This document shows, in pieces, positions 1-7,142 of a stretch of DNA of 38,950 bases. The notes below the pieces were generated by a model. The model saw only the letters and a list, made by a program, of their open reading frames with translations. It was not told the origin of the DNA and made no database searches. Source of the DNA: RGIG8244 sp045639325. GTDB taxonomy: Bacteria; Verrucomicrobiota; Lentisphaeria; Victivallales; UBA1829. The stretch lies in assembly GCA_045639325.1 (NCBI GenBank), contig JAZUCU010000049.1:1-38950 (forward strand), read 5' to 3'. A program made the position numbers and the translations under genes. The first letter of the stretch is position 1; each line of letters opens with the position of its first letter.

Positions 1-2
1 TT

Positions 3-986
3 GGCAACACGGAACTTGATACCATGAAAACACTCCGCAACTTTAGAGAAAATGCGGACTATAAAGCCTCGTTGTTTTACCGTTCCGGTGAAGATGAATA
101 TGTGGGAGAAATCAACTTCCGCTGTGATTGGCGCGGTCCGAAAAAGTTGAATGTGGCATTAACAAAACAAGTATTCAATGGCATCGTGGAATACAATGGA
201 ATGCGCCTTGAAATGGTAAAAATCAAAGCCGGTACGTTTATGATGGGAAGCCCGTCCAGTGAGTCCGGAAGAGATAATGATGAAAAACAGCATCAAGTTA
301 CATTGACCAAAGATTATTGGCTTGGGAAGTATGAGGTAACGCAGGCGCAATGGCAAGCCGTAATGGGGAATAATCCCTCCTATTTCAAGGGTGATAACCG
401 TCCGGTGGAGCAAGTCAGCTGGGATGATGCAAAGCAATTCTGTGATAAACTGAATGAGCGTTATGCGGGAAAATTACCCCGTGGATATAAGTTTGATCTG
501 CCGACGGAAGCGCAGTGGGAATATGCCTGCCGGGCAGGAACGACGACTGCACTCAACAGTGGAGAAGATATGCGTATCATAGGTAAGAATAATTCTCCGA
601 ATTTAGATTTAGTCGGTTGGTATGGGGGAAATTGCGGAAGAGACTTTGAACTGTCGAATGGATATGATATTTCCGGTTGGTCAGAAAAACAATATTCGGA
701 TACGAGAGGAGGAACCCATCCCGCAGGACGGAAACAACCGAATAACTGGGGCTTATATGACATGCATGGAAATGTTTCTGAATGGTGCCGGGATTGGTAT
801 GGTGATTACAGTGATGGTGCAGTAACAGATCCGGTAGGCTTGCAGACTGGCTCTAGCCGCGTGAACCGTGGCGGCCGTTGGCGCGACTACGCCGGGGGCT
901 GCCGTTCTGCGTACCGGAACTACAGTTCTCCGGGCAATCGCTACGACTACCTCGGCTTCCGCCTCGCCCTTGTCCCGGAGCAATAA
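3..986 (+). CDS. SUMF1/FGE-sulfatase-fold (C-type-lectin-like) protein, 5'-partial, with DGR-type variable C-terminus
   Basis: The frame is open to the left edge. The first ATG (24) has no Shine-Dalgarno in front of it, so the gene probably begins outside the window and only the C-terminal ~327 residues are seen. Numbered from ATG 24, the SUMF1 domain starts near residue 57 (MRLEMVKIKAGTFMMGS), continues through GKYEVTQAQWQAVMG and PTEAQWEYACRAG, and ends with YDMHGNVSEWCRDW, RVNRGGRW and LGFRLAL. This is the formylglycine-generating-enzyme fold, but only one Cys (C293) lies in the region where true FGEs carry their catalytic pair, so a binding or lectin-like role is more likely than sulfatase activation. 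Residues 285-309 use XAC/XGC codons at the exposed positions, and GC content jumps from about 843 onward. Both features fit a DGR target gene. The ligand is unknown. No neighbour shares its operon within the window. Confidence 0.85.
   Translation, partial: GNTELDTMKTLRNFRENADYKASLFYRSGEDEYVGEINFRCDWRGPKKLNVALTKQVFNGIVEYNGMRLEMVKIKAGTFMMGSPSSESGRDNDEKQHQVTLTKDYWLGKYEVTQAQWQAVMGNNPSYFKGDNRPVEQVSWDDAKQFCDKLNERYAGKLPRGYKFDLPTEAQWEYACRAGTTTALNSGEDMRIIGKNNSPNLDLVGWYGGNCGRDFELSNGYDISGWSEKQYSDTRGGTHPAGRKQPNNWGLYDMHGNVSEWCRDWYGDYSDGAVTDPVGLQTGSSRVNRGGRWRDYAGGCRSAYRNYSSPGNRYDYLGFRLALVPEQ
846..983 (+). repeat. Putative DGR variable repeat (VR) at the 3' end of the SUMF1 gene
   Basis: This stretch is visibly more GC-rich than the rest of the gene. 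At R285, R287, D288, Y289, G292, Y297, Y300, Y307, D308 and Y309 the codons are cgt, cgc, gac, tac, ggc, tac, tac, tac, gac and tac. Each is what an AAC or AGT/AGC template codon becomes when adenines are randomised. Non-adenine positions and the flanking GGF-type core (LGFRLAL) stay family-like. The last ~35 bp are adenine-poor and G/C-rich, as expected for an initiation-of-mutagenic-homing (IMH) end. Seen: the codon pattern and composition shift. Known: DGR targets often have this lectin fold with the VR at the C-terminus. Inferred: that this gene is diversified. No template repeat or reverse transcriptase is present here. Confidence 0.6.
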
Positions 987-990
987 TCTT

Positions 991-1062
991 GTCGGACATG
1001 TCGGACTTATCGGACGAGTCGGACGCAGCTATGCCGCGATAAGTTTGTCCGATTTGTCCGAT
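991..1062. repeat. Inverted pair of 9-bp iterons just downstream of the SUMF1 stop codon
   Basis: Four 9-bp units of the form NTCGGACNN run in tandem from 991 to 1026 (gtcggacat, gtcggactt, atcggacga, gtcggacgc). Two units in the opposite orientation (tttgtccga twice) lie at 1043-1060. Together they form a long imperfect dyad. The left arm (991-1012) ends in ttatcg and the right arm (1037-1062) begins with cgataa. It begins 5 bp after the stop codon, which is where DGRs carry a hairpin or cruciform that promotes retrohoming. It could also be a strain-wide interspersed repeat or part of a transcription terminator. Confidence 0.7.
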
Positions 1063-1077
1063 GGTTGGAGAGGAAAA

Positions 1078-1109
1078 CGGAGATTTACGGAGTTGTACAG
1101 AAATCTCCG
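1078..1109. other. Perfect 9-bp stem-loop in the SUMF1-dehydrogenase intergenic region
   Basis: CGGAGATTT (1078-1086) and AAATCTCCG (1101-1109) are exact reverse complements around a 14-nt loop. No T-run follows on the plus strand. On the minus strand a short TTTT follows. It could end transcription weakly or be a protein-binding site. The function is not determinable from sequence. Confidence 0.4.
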
Positions 1110-1146
1110 CATCTGTAATAAATTATGAGATATCTGCGAAACGGAC

Positions 1147-1175
1147 TTGAAAAAACAGACAAACAAGTATATAGT
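1147..1175 (+). promoter_or_regulatory. Sigma70-type promoter for the 2-hydroxyacid dehydrogenase gene
   Basis: TTGAAA at 1147-1152 and TATAGT at 1170-1175 are separated by 17 bp, 46 bp before the start codon. An AT-rich 7-bp hairpin (gataaat/atttatc, 1180-1197) lies in the short leader between the -10 box and the ribosome-binding site. Confidence 0.55.
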
Positions 1176-1221
1176 ACTGGATAAATTTTTATTTATCAAA
1201 AAAAATTAAGGAACAGCACCC

Positions 1222-2172
1222 ATGAAAGCTATTTTTATTTCTCAAACCGTCAATACCGTTTATACGGAAGAACAGCGTAAGAAAATCGCTGAACTTACCG
1301 ATTTGATGCCGGAAATCGTCGATGCCAAGAATTTCGATTCTCTCGATCTTTCTGATGTGGAAGTCATTTTCTCCACCTGGGGGATGATGTGTTTCACTCC
1401 CGAACAGCTGGATCGTATGCCGAAATTGAAAGCGGTTTTTTATGCCGCCGGTGCAACCGATTATTTCGCACGTCCGTTGCTGGAACGCGGAATCCGGGTG
1501 TTCAGCGCATGGCTTGCCAATGCCGTCCCGGTTGCTGAATTCACGGTCGCTCAGATCCTTCTTTCCATGAAGAACTATTTCAATCATACCGCCGCATTGA
1601 AATGCAAGGAAAACTGGACTCGTGAAAAAATCGGACCCGGTGCTTATGGTGAAACGGTCGCCCTTATCGGTGCCGGTGCCATTTCCACCAAAGTTCAGGA
1701 ATTGCTCAAAGGATATAATCTGAACGTCATCGTCATTCCGTCCCGCAAGGAACGCCGTACCATTTCTCTGGAAGAAGCCTTCCGTACGGCTTATGTTGTC
1801 AGCAACCACCTGCCCAATCGGGAAGACAATCAGAAAGTTCTGACCAAAGAAATGTTTGCTTCCATGCGTCAGGGTGCAACCTTCATCAATACGGGCCGCG
1901 GTGCTCAGGTGGATGAAGAAGGTATGTGCGAAGTCTTGAAAGACCGTCCCGACCTGACCGCTCTGCTGGATGTGACCTGCCCGGAACCGCCGGAAAACGA
2001 TTCCCCGTTGTACAAATTGCCCAACGTTCATCTTTCCGCACACATTGCCGGATCCTGGAACGATGAATTCCACCGTATGGCGGACTATATGATCGAAGAA
2101 TACAACCGTTACATTGCCGGTGAAGAACCGATGTACGAAATCACAGAAAAAGTTCTGATGACATCCAACTGA
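1222..2172 (+). CDS. D-isomer-specific 2-hydroxyacid dehydrogenase family protein
   Basis: NAD(P)-dependent cytosolic oxidoreductase of the phosphoglycerate/lactate dehydrogenase superfamily, 316 residues, normal for the family. The dinucleotide-binding loop reads GAGAIS from G150, with the usual last Gly replaced by Ser. The substrate-binding Arg lies in NTGRG (R226) and the acid/base His in SAHIAGS (H274). The DVTCPEPP stretch before it supplies the family's conserved Glu region. The ATG at 1222 is preceded by aaggaa at ordinary spacing. The gene stands alone behind its own promoter and converges on the amidohydrolase gene with a 23-bp gap. The substrate cannot be told from sequence: hydroxypyruvate, glyoxylate or another 2-oxoacid are all possible. 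Confidence 0.88.
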   Translation: MKAIFISQTVNTVYTEEQRKKIAELTDLMPEIVDAKNFDSLDLSDVEVIFSTWGMMCFTPEQLDRMPKLKAVFYAAGATDYFARPLLERGIRVFSAWLANAVPVAEFTVAQILLSMKNYFNHTAALKCKENWTREKIGPGAYGETVALIGAGAISTKVQELLKGYNLNVIVIPSRKERRTISLEEAFRTAYVVSNHLPNREDNQKVLTKEMFASMRQGATFINTGRGAQVDEEGMCEVLKDRPDLTALLDVTCPEPPENDSPLYKLPNVHLSAHIAGSWNDEFHRMADYMIEEYNRYIAGEEPMYEITEKVLMTSN

Positions 2173-2195
2173 TCACTTGCTGATCGGATTATAAA

Positions 2196-3704
2196 TTATT
2201 GAAGGAATACTCCGCCGCGTTTGCCGGTGATGCCGTCCTGCTCTGTATAAGAGAGAACGCCGTTCACCCAAACTGCGGCGATTCCTTTTGCGGGCTGTGC
2301 CGGACGGGCGTAATCTTCCGGCGCAGAGAGGGAATCTTTCCGGAACATGACCAGATCGGCATGATAATCTTTCCGGATCAAGCCCCGGTCATTCAGATGG
2401 AAAAACTCTGCAGGGAATGATGTCATGCGGCGGATGATTTCCTGCGGTGTTTGTGCTTCCGTTGCAAGCTGGAAAAAGCGGGCAGCAGTACCGAATTTCC
2501 GGGGATGTCCGTTCTGTTTGGAAAAATCCTGAATCCCGGCATCGGTGCCGGGCATGACAAAGGGGAGGGCAAGAATCTTTTTCAGATTATCGCCGCTCAT
2601 CAAACCGAATGCTCCGAGGGGATTTTCTTCTTCCGACAGCAATTTGACGCATGCTGCTGCGGGGGAACATTGGAACATCCTGCCAATCTCCACAAAATTT
2701 TTCCCGAAACAGCATTTGTGACTTTCCTGCGGGGAATCCAGCAACATGATTTGCTCCCAGGGGCAATCCGAGGGCCCTGCCTGTTCGGTAATGCGTATCA
2801 CTTCCTGACGGAACGCCGGATCATTCTTTAAGCGTGCATGAAGAACTTCTTTCGGCATTTGTGAAAATTGGGATGGTAATGCCATTCGCAAACCTGTCCC
2901 GGAATAGAGATACGGATAGCGGTCGAGGGCGATTTTCAAGCCTGACGCCTGTTGTTTTTGAATCAATTCCAATGCGGCATCCAACTTATGCCAGTTGCGT
3001 GGATACCATGTTTTGAAATGACTGATTTGCAGAATACTGTTGCCTGCGCGGGCAATGCGGCATGCTTCTTCGATGGATTCCAGTAAGGTATCGCCTTCGC
3101 TGCGTAAATGAATGGTGAACGGTTTATCGGTTCCCTTCAATGCGGCGGCAAGGGCGCAGACTTCTTCCGTTTGCGCATAAATGCCGGGGACGTACCACAA
3201 TCCGGCGGAAAATCCCGCAGAGCCTTGCTGAAGTGTCAGGCGGAGCAGTCGTTCCATTTCCTTTAATTCTGCATCGGAGGGAGCACGGTTTTCATTGCCC
3301 ATGACGAGTGTCCGTAAAGAATTGTGCCCAGTCATGACGGCGATATTGACTGCGATTTGTTTTTCTCTTGTTTCCTGTATGAAATCGGGGAAGGACATGC
3401 CTTTTTCCATGAATTCGGTAAAGCCGCAATTCCCTGCGATTTCGGATGTGAAGCCCTGCGAGATCTTATTGTCGCCGGAAGGAATATCGAGAATATCCAG
3501 TTCGCTGTGACCGTGTGCATCAATGAATCCTGGTGCAAGACTGTAATCTTTGCCATCGTAAACGGTCATGCCGGATGACGGAATGGATTGAGGTTGTGCG
3601 ATTGCGGCAATTCTGCCATTTTGCACTGCAACATCGCCACGGAACGGCGGTTTGCCTGATCCGTCAAAAATCTCAATGTCCCGAATGAGAAATGAGTTTG
3701 TCAT
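2196..3704 (-). CDS. N-acyl-D-amino-acid deacylase (D-aminoacylase) family amidohydrolase
   Basis: Metal-dependent hydrolase of the amidohydrolase superfamily, 502 residues, like known D-aminoacylases, which remove the acyl group from N-acyl-D-amino acids. The N-terminal HxH metal site is in GFIDAHGHSEL (H64, H66). Cys93 in GNCGFTEF, H199 in TIHLRSEGD and H229 in LQISHFK match the Cys/His zinc ligands of that family, and the late Asp sits in MPGTDAGIQ. The N- and C-terminal beta-sandwich segments of the superfamily are present. The start codon overlaps the stop of the upstream mtaD-like gene by 4 nt (ATGA), so the two are co-transcribed. A role in salvage of D-amino-acid derivatives, for instance from peptidoglycan, is plausible but inferred; dihydropyrimidinase-like substrates are an alternative. 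Confidence 0.82.
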   Translation of the reverse strand: MTNSFLIRDIEIFDGSGKPPFRGDVAVQNGRIAAIAQPQSIPSSGMTVYDGKDYSLAPGFIDAHGHSELDILDIPSGDNKISQGFTSEIAGNCGFTEFMEKGMSFPDFIQETREKQIAVNIAVMTGHNSLRTLVMGNENRAPSDAELKEMERLLRLTLQQGSAGFSAGLWYVPGIYAQTEEVCALAAALKGTDKPFTIHLRSEGDTLLESIEEACRIARAGNSILQISHFKTWYPRNWHKLDAALELIQKQQASGLKIALDRYPYLYSGTGLRMALPSQFSQMPKEVLHARLKNDPAFRQEVIRITEQAGPSDCPWEQIMLLDSPQESHKCCFGKNFVEIGRMFQCSPAAACVKLLSEEENPLGAFGLMSGDNLKKILALPFVMPGTDAGIQDFSKQNGHPRKFGTAARFFQLATEAQTPQEIIRRMTSFPAEFFHLNDRGLIRKDYHADLVMFRKDSLSAPEDYARPAQPAKGIAAVWVNGVLSYTEQDGITGKRGGVFLQ

Positions 3705-4951
3705 TTCAGCCGTTCCACCAGTTTATGTGCGGATTCTCTTGCTGCGGCGAGGATTTCCTGTTCGCCATCAATGACATGATGTTTCATGAGGAATTTTCCA
3801 TCGCAGATCACGGAATCAATGCAGGAGGGATCGGCGGCGTAAACCATATTGGAAATGGTGTGGAAGTTGGGCGTCATGGCAGGGGTGTTGAGATCGACGA
3901 GAATCGCATCTGCCAGATACCCTTCCTGGATAACCCCGGCATGAATTCCGAAGGCATCGGCACCGCGTCTGGATGCCATATCATAAACGAGAGGTGCGGG
4001 GAATGTTTCCGGATTTTCGCTGCCGAGTTTTGCGAGGAGTGCGGCAAGTTTCATTTCTTCCATCATGGAAAGATTGTTGTTGGAACATGCGCCATCGGTT
4101 CCCAATGCAATTTTTGAATGATGCTGCAAAATGGCTTCGCCGGGAAATCTGCCGGATGCCAGTTTCATGTTGGAGGCCGGAATATGCACCGGGACGCTCT
4201 GCCGTTCTGCAATAATTCGGATATCATCCTCTGTCAGATAAATCGAATGGGCAAGAATAGTGCGCGGCGTGAGAAGTCCGAGGGAATCCAGATATTTGAC
4301 CGGTGTCATATTATGCTGATTGATGCAGTCATCGAACTCTCTTTTTGTTTCTGCCAGATGGATGTGGATGAGTTCATTCTGCCCGGATGCCATTTCAGCT
4401 GTTTTGCGCAATGTGGGCGTATCGACGGTGTAAATGGCATGCGGTGCCAATGCGGTCTGAATACGGGAGGAAAAGGTATGACGGTTTTCTCTCAACCATT
4501 CATTATCCGTGTTGGCTCCGGCATTGGAGAGTTGAAGCATACCGATACATGCGCGGATGCCCATTTCTTCTGCGGCGCGAACCGTTTCTTTCTGATACCA
4601 GTACATGTCATTGAAGAAAACAGTACCGGTGCGGATCATTTCCAGAATGGCAAGACGTGATCCGTTATAAACATCTTCGGGCGTCAATTTTGCTTCTAGC
4701 GGCCAGATGAATTCATTGAGCCAGCGGAACAGTTCCACGTCATCGGCATAGCCGCGCATGAGAGTCATTGCGGCATGGGTATGAGCGTTGTAGAAGGCGG
4801 GGAGGATGGCAAGACGGCATGCACCGTCAAAGACTTCCTCTCCGTCTTGGGGCAGAAGATCGGGACTGATCTTAACAAATTGACCATTCCGGATCCTGAT
4901 ATTGACCGGTTTGCCGGAATGAATGACATTTTTCAGAAAAAGTGAGTTCAT
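3701..4951 (-). CDS. mtaD: MtaD-like amidohydrolase (5-methylthioadenosine/S-adenosylhomocysteine deaminase family)
   Basis: Cytosolic metal-dependent deaminase of the MTA/SAH deaminase - chlorohydrolase family, 416 residues. HTH is in PAFYNAHTHAAMTLMRG (H57, H59). The family-typical LMRGYADD and WPLEAKLTPEDVYNGS stretches follow, then HIHLAET, LAHSIYLTEDD and LGTDGACSNNN, which supply further metal and catalytic residues. The family deaminates adenosine-type or other aminated heterocycles, and substrate specificity cannot be called from sequence alone. The ATG at 4951 has a good aggaa site 9 nt upstream. It lies 49 nt after cysS and overlaps the next amidohydrolase by 4 nt, giving a cysS - mtaD-like - deacylase-like order. 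The symbol is a family-level assignment. Confidence 0.82.
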   Translation of the reverse strand: MNSLFLKNVIHSGKPVNIRIRNGQFVKISPDLLPQDGEEVFDGACRLAILPAFYNAHTHAAMTLMRGYADDVELFRWLNEFIWPLEAKLTPEDVYNGSRLAILEMIRTGTVFFNDMYWYQKETVRAAEEMGIRACIGMLQLSNAGANTDNEWLRENRHTFSSRIQTALAPHAIYTVDTPTLRKTAEMASGQNELIHIHLAETKREFDDCINQHNMTPVKYLDSLGLLTPRTILAHSIYLTEDDIRIIAERQSVPVHIPASNMKLASGRFPGEAILQHHSKIALGTDGACSNNNLSMMEEMKLAALLAKLGSENPETFPAPLVYDMASRRGADAFGIHAGVIQEGYLADAILVDLNTPAMTPNFHTISNMVYAADPSCIDSVICDGKFLMKHHVIDGEQEILAAARESAHKLVERLK

Positions 4952-5000
4952 GAATCAATTCCTGCTTTCTATCCGGATATCAGGATGCGGTGTGTATGAA

Positions 5001-6428
5001 TTACAATTTTTCCGCTTTGGGGCCTGCGGGTGTATCGACAACGGCATAACCCAGAGTCTTCAACTGATCGCGGATGGCGTCTGCTTTTGCAAAGTCTTTT
5101 GCTTTCTTTGCCGCGGTACGCTGTGCAATCAGGTCGAGCACTTCTGCGGGAGTATCATCGGCTGCGGGAGCGGCGGCGGTGATTGCTGCATCCACATCCA
5201 AACTGCCGAGAACGCGGTCGAAGTCGCGATACTGATCCAGGAGGATCTTTGCGGCATCGGCGCCGAATTTGTTAGCGGCGAGAGCGGAATTGATTTCCCG
5301 GTTGAAGAGGAACACAGCAGCAAGACCGCGTGCAATGTTCAAGTCGTCAGCGAATGCATCGGCGAATTCCTGTTTTGCTTTTGCGGCGAGCGCGGTTGCT
5401 TCTTCCACACCGGCATTTCCTGCGGGGAGAGCGGCAAGACGGGCAAAGAGTGCACGGAATTTCTTCAATGCGGTACGAGCCTGATCCAGAGAACCCAGGT
5501 CGAAATTGAGTTTGGAACGATAGTGTGTACCGATCAGAGCCCAGCGGATTTCATCCCCGGTGAAACCTTTTGCCAGCAGGTCGCGCATGGTATAGAAGTT
5601 GCCGAGAGATTTTGACATTTTCTGACGGTTGACGGTCAGGTGTTCGCAGTGGAGCCAGTAGTTGACGAATTTGCATCCGTTTGCGGCTTCGCTCTGTGCG
5701 ATTTCGTCTTCATGATGGGGGAACATGTTATCGATACCGCCGGTGTGCAGGTCGAATGTTTCGCCCAGATATTTACGGCTCATGGCGCAGCATTCGATAT
5801 GCCATCCGGGACGGCCGGGGCCCCAGGGGCTGTCCCACTTGACATCGCCGTCTTTATCATCCCATGCTTTCCAGAGGGCGAAGTCGCCGACGGAATCTTT
5901 GGAATATTCGTCATTTTTCACCCGGTCGCCAATGCGCTGACTTTCCATATCGATTTTAGCCAGCTGCCCGTACTGGGGGAATTTAGCGATGGAGAAATAT
6001 ACAGACTTATCTTCGGACTGGTAAGCGATACCTTTATCCATGAGTGTCTGGATCATATCGATCATTTCCGGAATGTGCATAGTCGCTTCCGGGTAAACGG
6101 CAGCCCGTTCGATGCGCAGGGTATCCAAATCTTCGAAGAAGGCTTTTTTGTACTGGGCGGTGAAATCAGCCAGTTTCATGTTGTTTGCGCGGGAGTCACG
6201 AATGGTCTTGTCATCCACGTCAGTGAGGTTCATGACCTGAGTGACATCATAGCCGTGATATTCGAGTGCGCGGCGGAGAATATCTTCGAAGAGATAACAG
6301 CGGAAGTTACCGATATGAGCGAAGTTGTAAACGGTGGGACCGCAAGTATAAAGTTTTGCTTTTCCGGGTTCGATGGAGTGGAATTCTTCCAGACGTCTGC
6401 CCAGTGTATTAAAGAGTTTCATTGCCAT
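5001..6428 (-). CDS. cysS: Cysteinyl-tRNA synthetase
   Basis: Charges tRNA-Cys with cysteine in the cytosol. Class I synthetase of 475 residues, near the usual ~460. The zinc Cys is in LYTCGPTVYN (C29), the HIGH-type motif is HIGN at 38-41, the zinc-binding HxxHH-type region follows (FPHHEDEIAQ), and KMSKSLGN is near residue 270. The C-terminal DALR-like helical anticodon region is complete. The frame is open for 35 codons further upstream, but the ATG at 6428 fits best: aaagga lies 8 nt before it, and MAMKLFNTLGRR matches the usual cysS start. It is divergent from lrp, and the shared 228-bp region carries promoters for both. Confidence 0.96.
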   Translation of the reverse strand: MAMKLFNTLGRRLEEFHSIEPGKAKLYTCGPTVYNFAHIGNFRCYLFEDILRRALEYHGYDVTQVMNLTDVDDKTIRDSRANNMKLADFTAQYKKAFFEDLDTLRIERAAVYPEATMHIPEMIDMIQTLMDKGIAYQSEDKSVYFSIAKFPQYGQLAKIDMESQRIGDRVKNDEYSKDSVGDFALWKAWDDKDGDVKWDSPWGPGRPGWHIECCAMSRKYLGETFDLHTGGIDNMFPHHEDEIAQSEAANGCKFVNYWLHCEHLTVNRQKMSKSLGNFYTMRDLLAKGFTGDEIRWALIGTHYRSKLNFDLGSLDQARTALKKFRALFARLAALPAGNAGVEEATALAAKAKQEFADAFADDLNIARGLAAVFLFNREINSALAANKFGADAAKILLDQYRDFDRVLGSLDVDAAITAAAPAADDTPAEVLDLIAQRTAAKKAKDFAKADAIRDQLKTLGYAVVDTPAGPKAEKL

Positions 6429-6470
6429 AATTAGTATCCTTTCCGCGATAATATTTTTATAATGCGGGGT

Positions 6471-6502
6471 AATATACTCTGTGGAACTGTTTTTTTCCAC
6501 AG
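6471..6502 (-). promoter_or_regulatory. cysS promoter with an overlapping 8-bp inverted repeat
   Basis: On the minus strand TGGAAA (6499-6494) and TATATT (6476-6471) are 17 bp apart. A perfect inverted repeat, CTGTGGAA / TTCCACAG with an 8-bp spacer (6479-6502), covers the -35 box and most of the spacer, as an operator would. No T-box features are seen in the leader. The binding protein is unknown. Confidence 0.45.
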
Positions 6503-6580
6503 GAAAAGCAAAAAAAATTCGGAAAAAACGCAATTTCTTACAATTATTTAAAAAATAACATACAAGTCAGGCTTTTAACC

Positions 6581-6608
6581 TTGAAACATACGGTTTTTGC
6601 GCTATATT
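6581..6608 (+). promoter_or_regulatory. Promoter of the lrp-aminotransferase-lepA-lepB run
   Basis: TTGAAA at 6581-6586 and TATATT at 6603-6608 with a 16-bp spacer, 49 bp before the lrp start. A TGC lies just upstream of the -10 box, as in several other promoters here. Because the next six genes are nearly gapless, this is probably the main promoter for all of them. Confidence 0.6.
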
Positions 6609-6656
6609 ACCCGTTTGTTTGAATGTCTCAACACAGAAAGCATAAGGATATTAATC

Positions 6657-7142
6657 ATGGACAAAAAGAAATTGCTCCGTCTGTTGGCGGAAAACGGACG
6701 GATCACCGCAGAAGAAATCGCAGCTCAGCTTGGCGAAAATGCTGCCGCCGTGGCGGCAGCAATCCGGAAAATGGAAGAGGAAAAGACCATTATCGGGTAT
6801 CGTGCCATGTTTGATGAAAGTATTCTCCCCGAAAATGCGGTGAAAGCTTTGATTGAAGTCAAAATCCGCCCGGAACGGGAAGGCGGCTTTGATAAAATCG
6901 CAAAACGTTTGAGTAAATTCCCCCAGGTCTCCACACTTTATTTGATGTCAGGCGGTTTTGACCTGCTGGTGGAAGTGCAGGGAAAAAATCTGCAGGAAGT
7001 TGCAACCTTTGTTGCCCGCAAACTGGCAACGCAGGATGGTGTTTTATCCACAGCAACACACTTTTTGCTGAAGAAATATAAAGAATCCGGCAAGCTGATG
7101 CAAGAGGAGGAAGGCTATGAACGTCTCAACATCACGATGTAA
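6657..7142 (+). CDS. Lrp/AsnC family transcriptional regulator
   Basis: DNA-binding regulator of the feast/famine family, 161 residues, typical length. Residues ~3-45 form the winged helix-turn-helix (LLRLLAENGRITAEEIAAQL followed by a recognition helix). Residues ~65-145 form the RAM/AsnC ligand-binding domain, including the LYLMSGGFDLLVEVQG strand-turn. The ATG at 6657 was chosen because aagga lies 8 nt upstream; a longer open frame from 6597 would overlap the -10 box. Its 3' end overlaps the aminotransferase gene by 26 nt. This is a common pairing in which the regulator is thought to respond to an amino acid handled by the enzyme. Effector and targets are unknown. Confidence 0.92.
   Translation: MDKKKLLRLLAENGRITAEEIAAQLGENAAAVAAAIRKMEEEKTIIGYRAMFDESILPENAVKALIEVKIRPEREGGFDKIAKRLSKFPQVSTLYLMSGGFDLLVEVQGKNLQEVATFVARKLATQDGVLSTATHFLLKKYKESGKLMQEEEGYERLNITM

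Noticed and set aside
868..1128. An 86-codon plus-strand frame running through the iterons after the SUMF1 gene
   Set aside because: The repetitive VGHVGLIGRVGR translation simply reflects the 9-bp repeat. It overlaps the SUMF1 3' end out of frame and has no ribosome-binding site.
1..1221. DGR reverse transcriptase or template repeat near the variable region
   Set aside because: No reverse-transcriptase frame and no second copy of the VR core is visible here or elsewhere in the window.
6429..6656. T-box or riboswitch in the cysS leader
   Set aside because: The leader is too short and lacks specifier or antiterminator-like structures. Only a simple inverted repeat is present.
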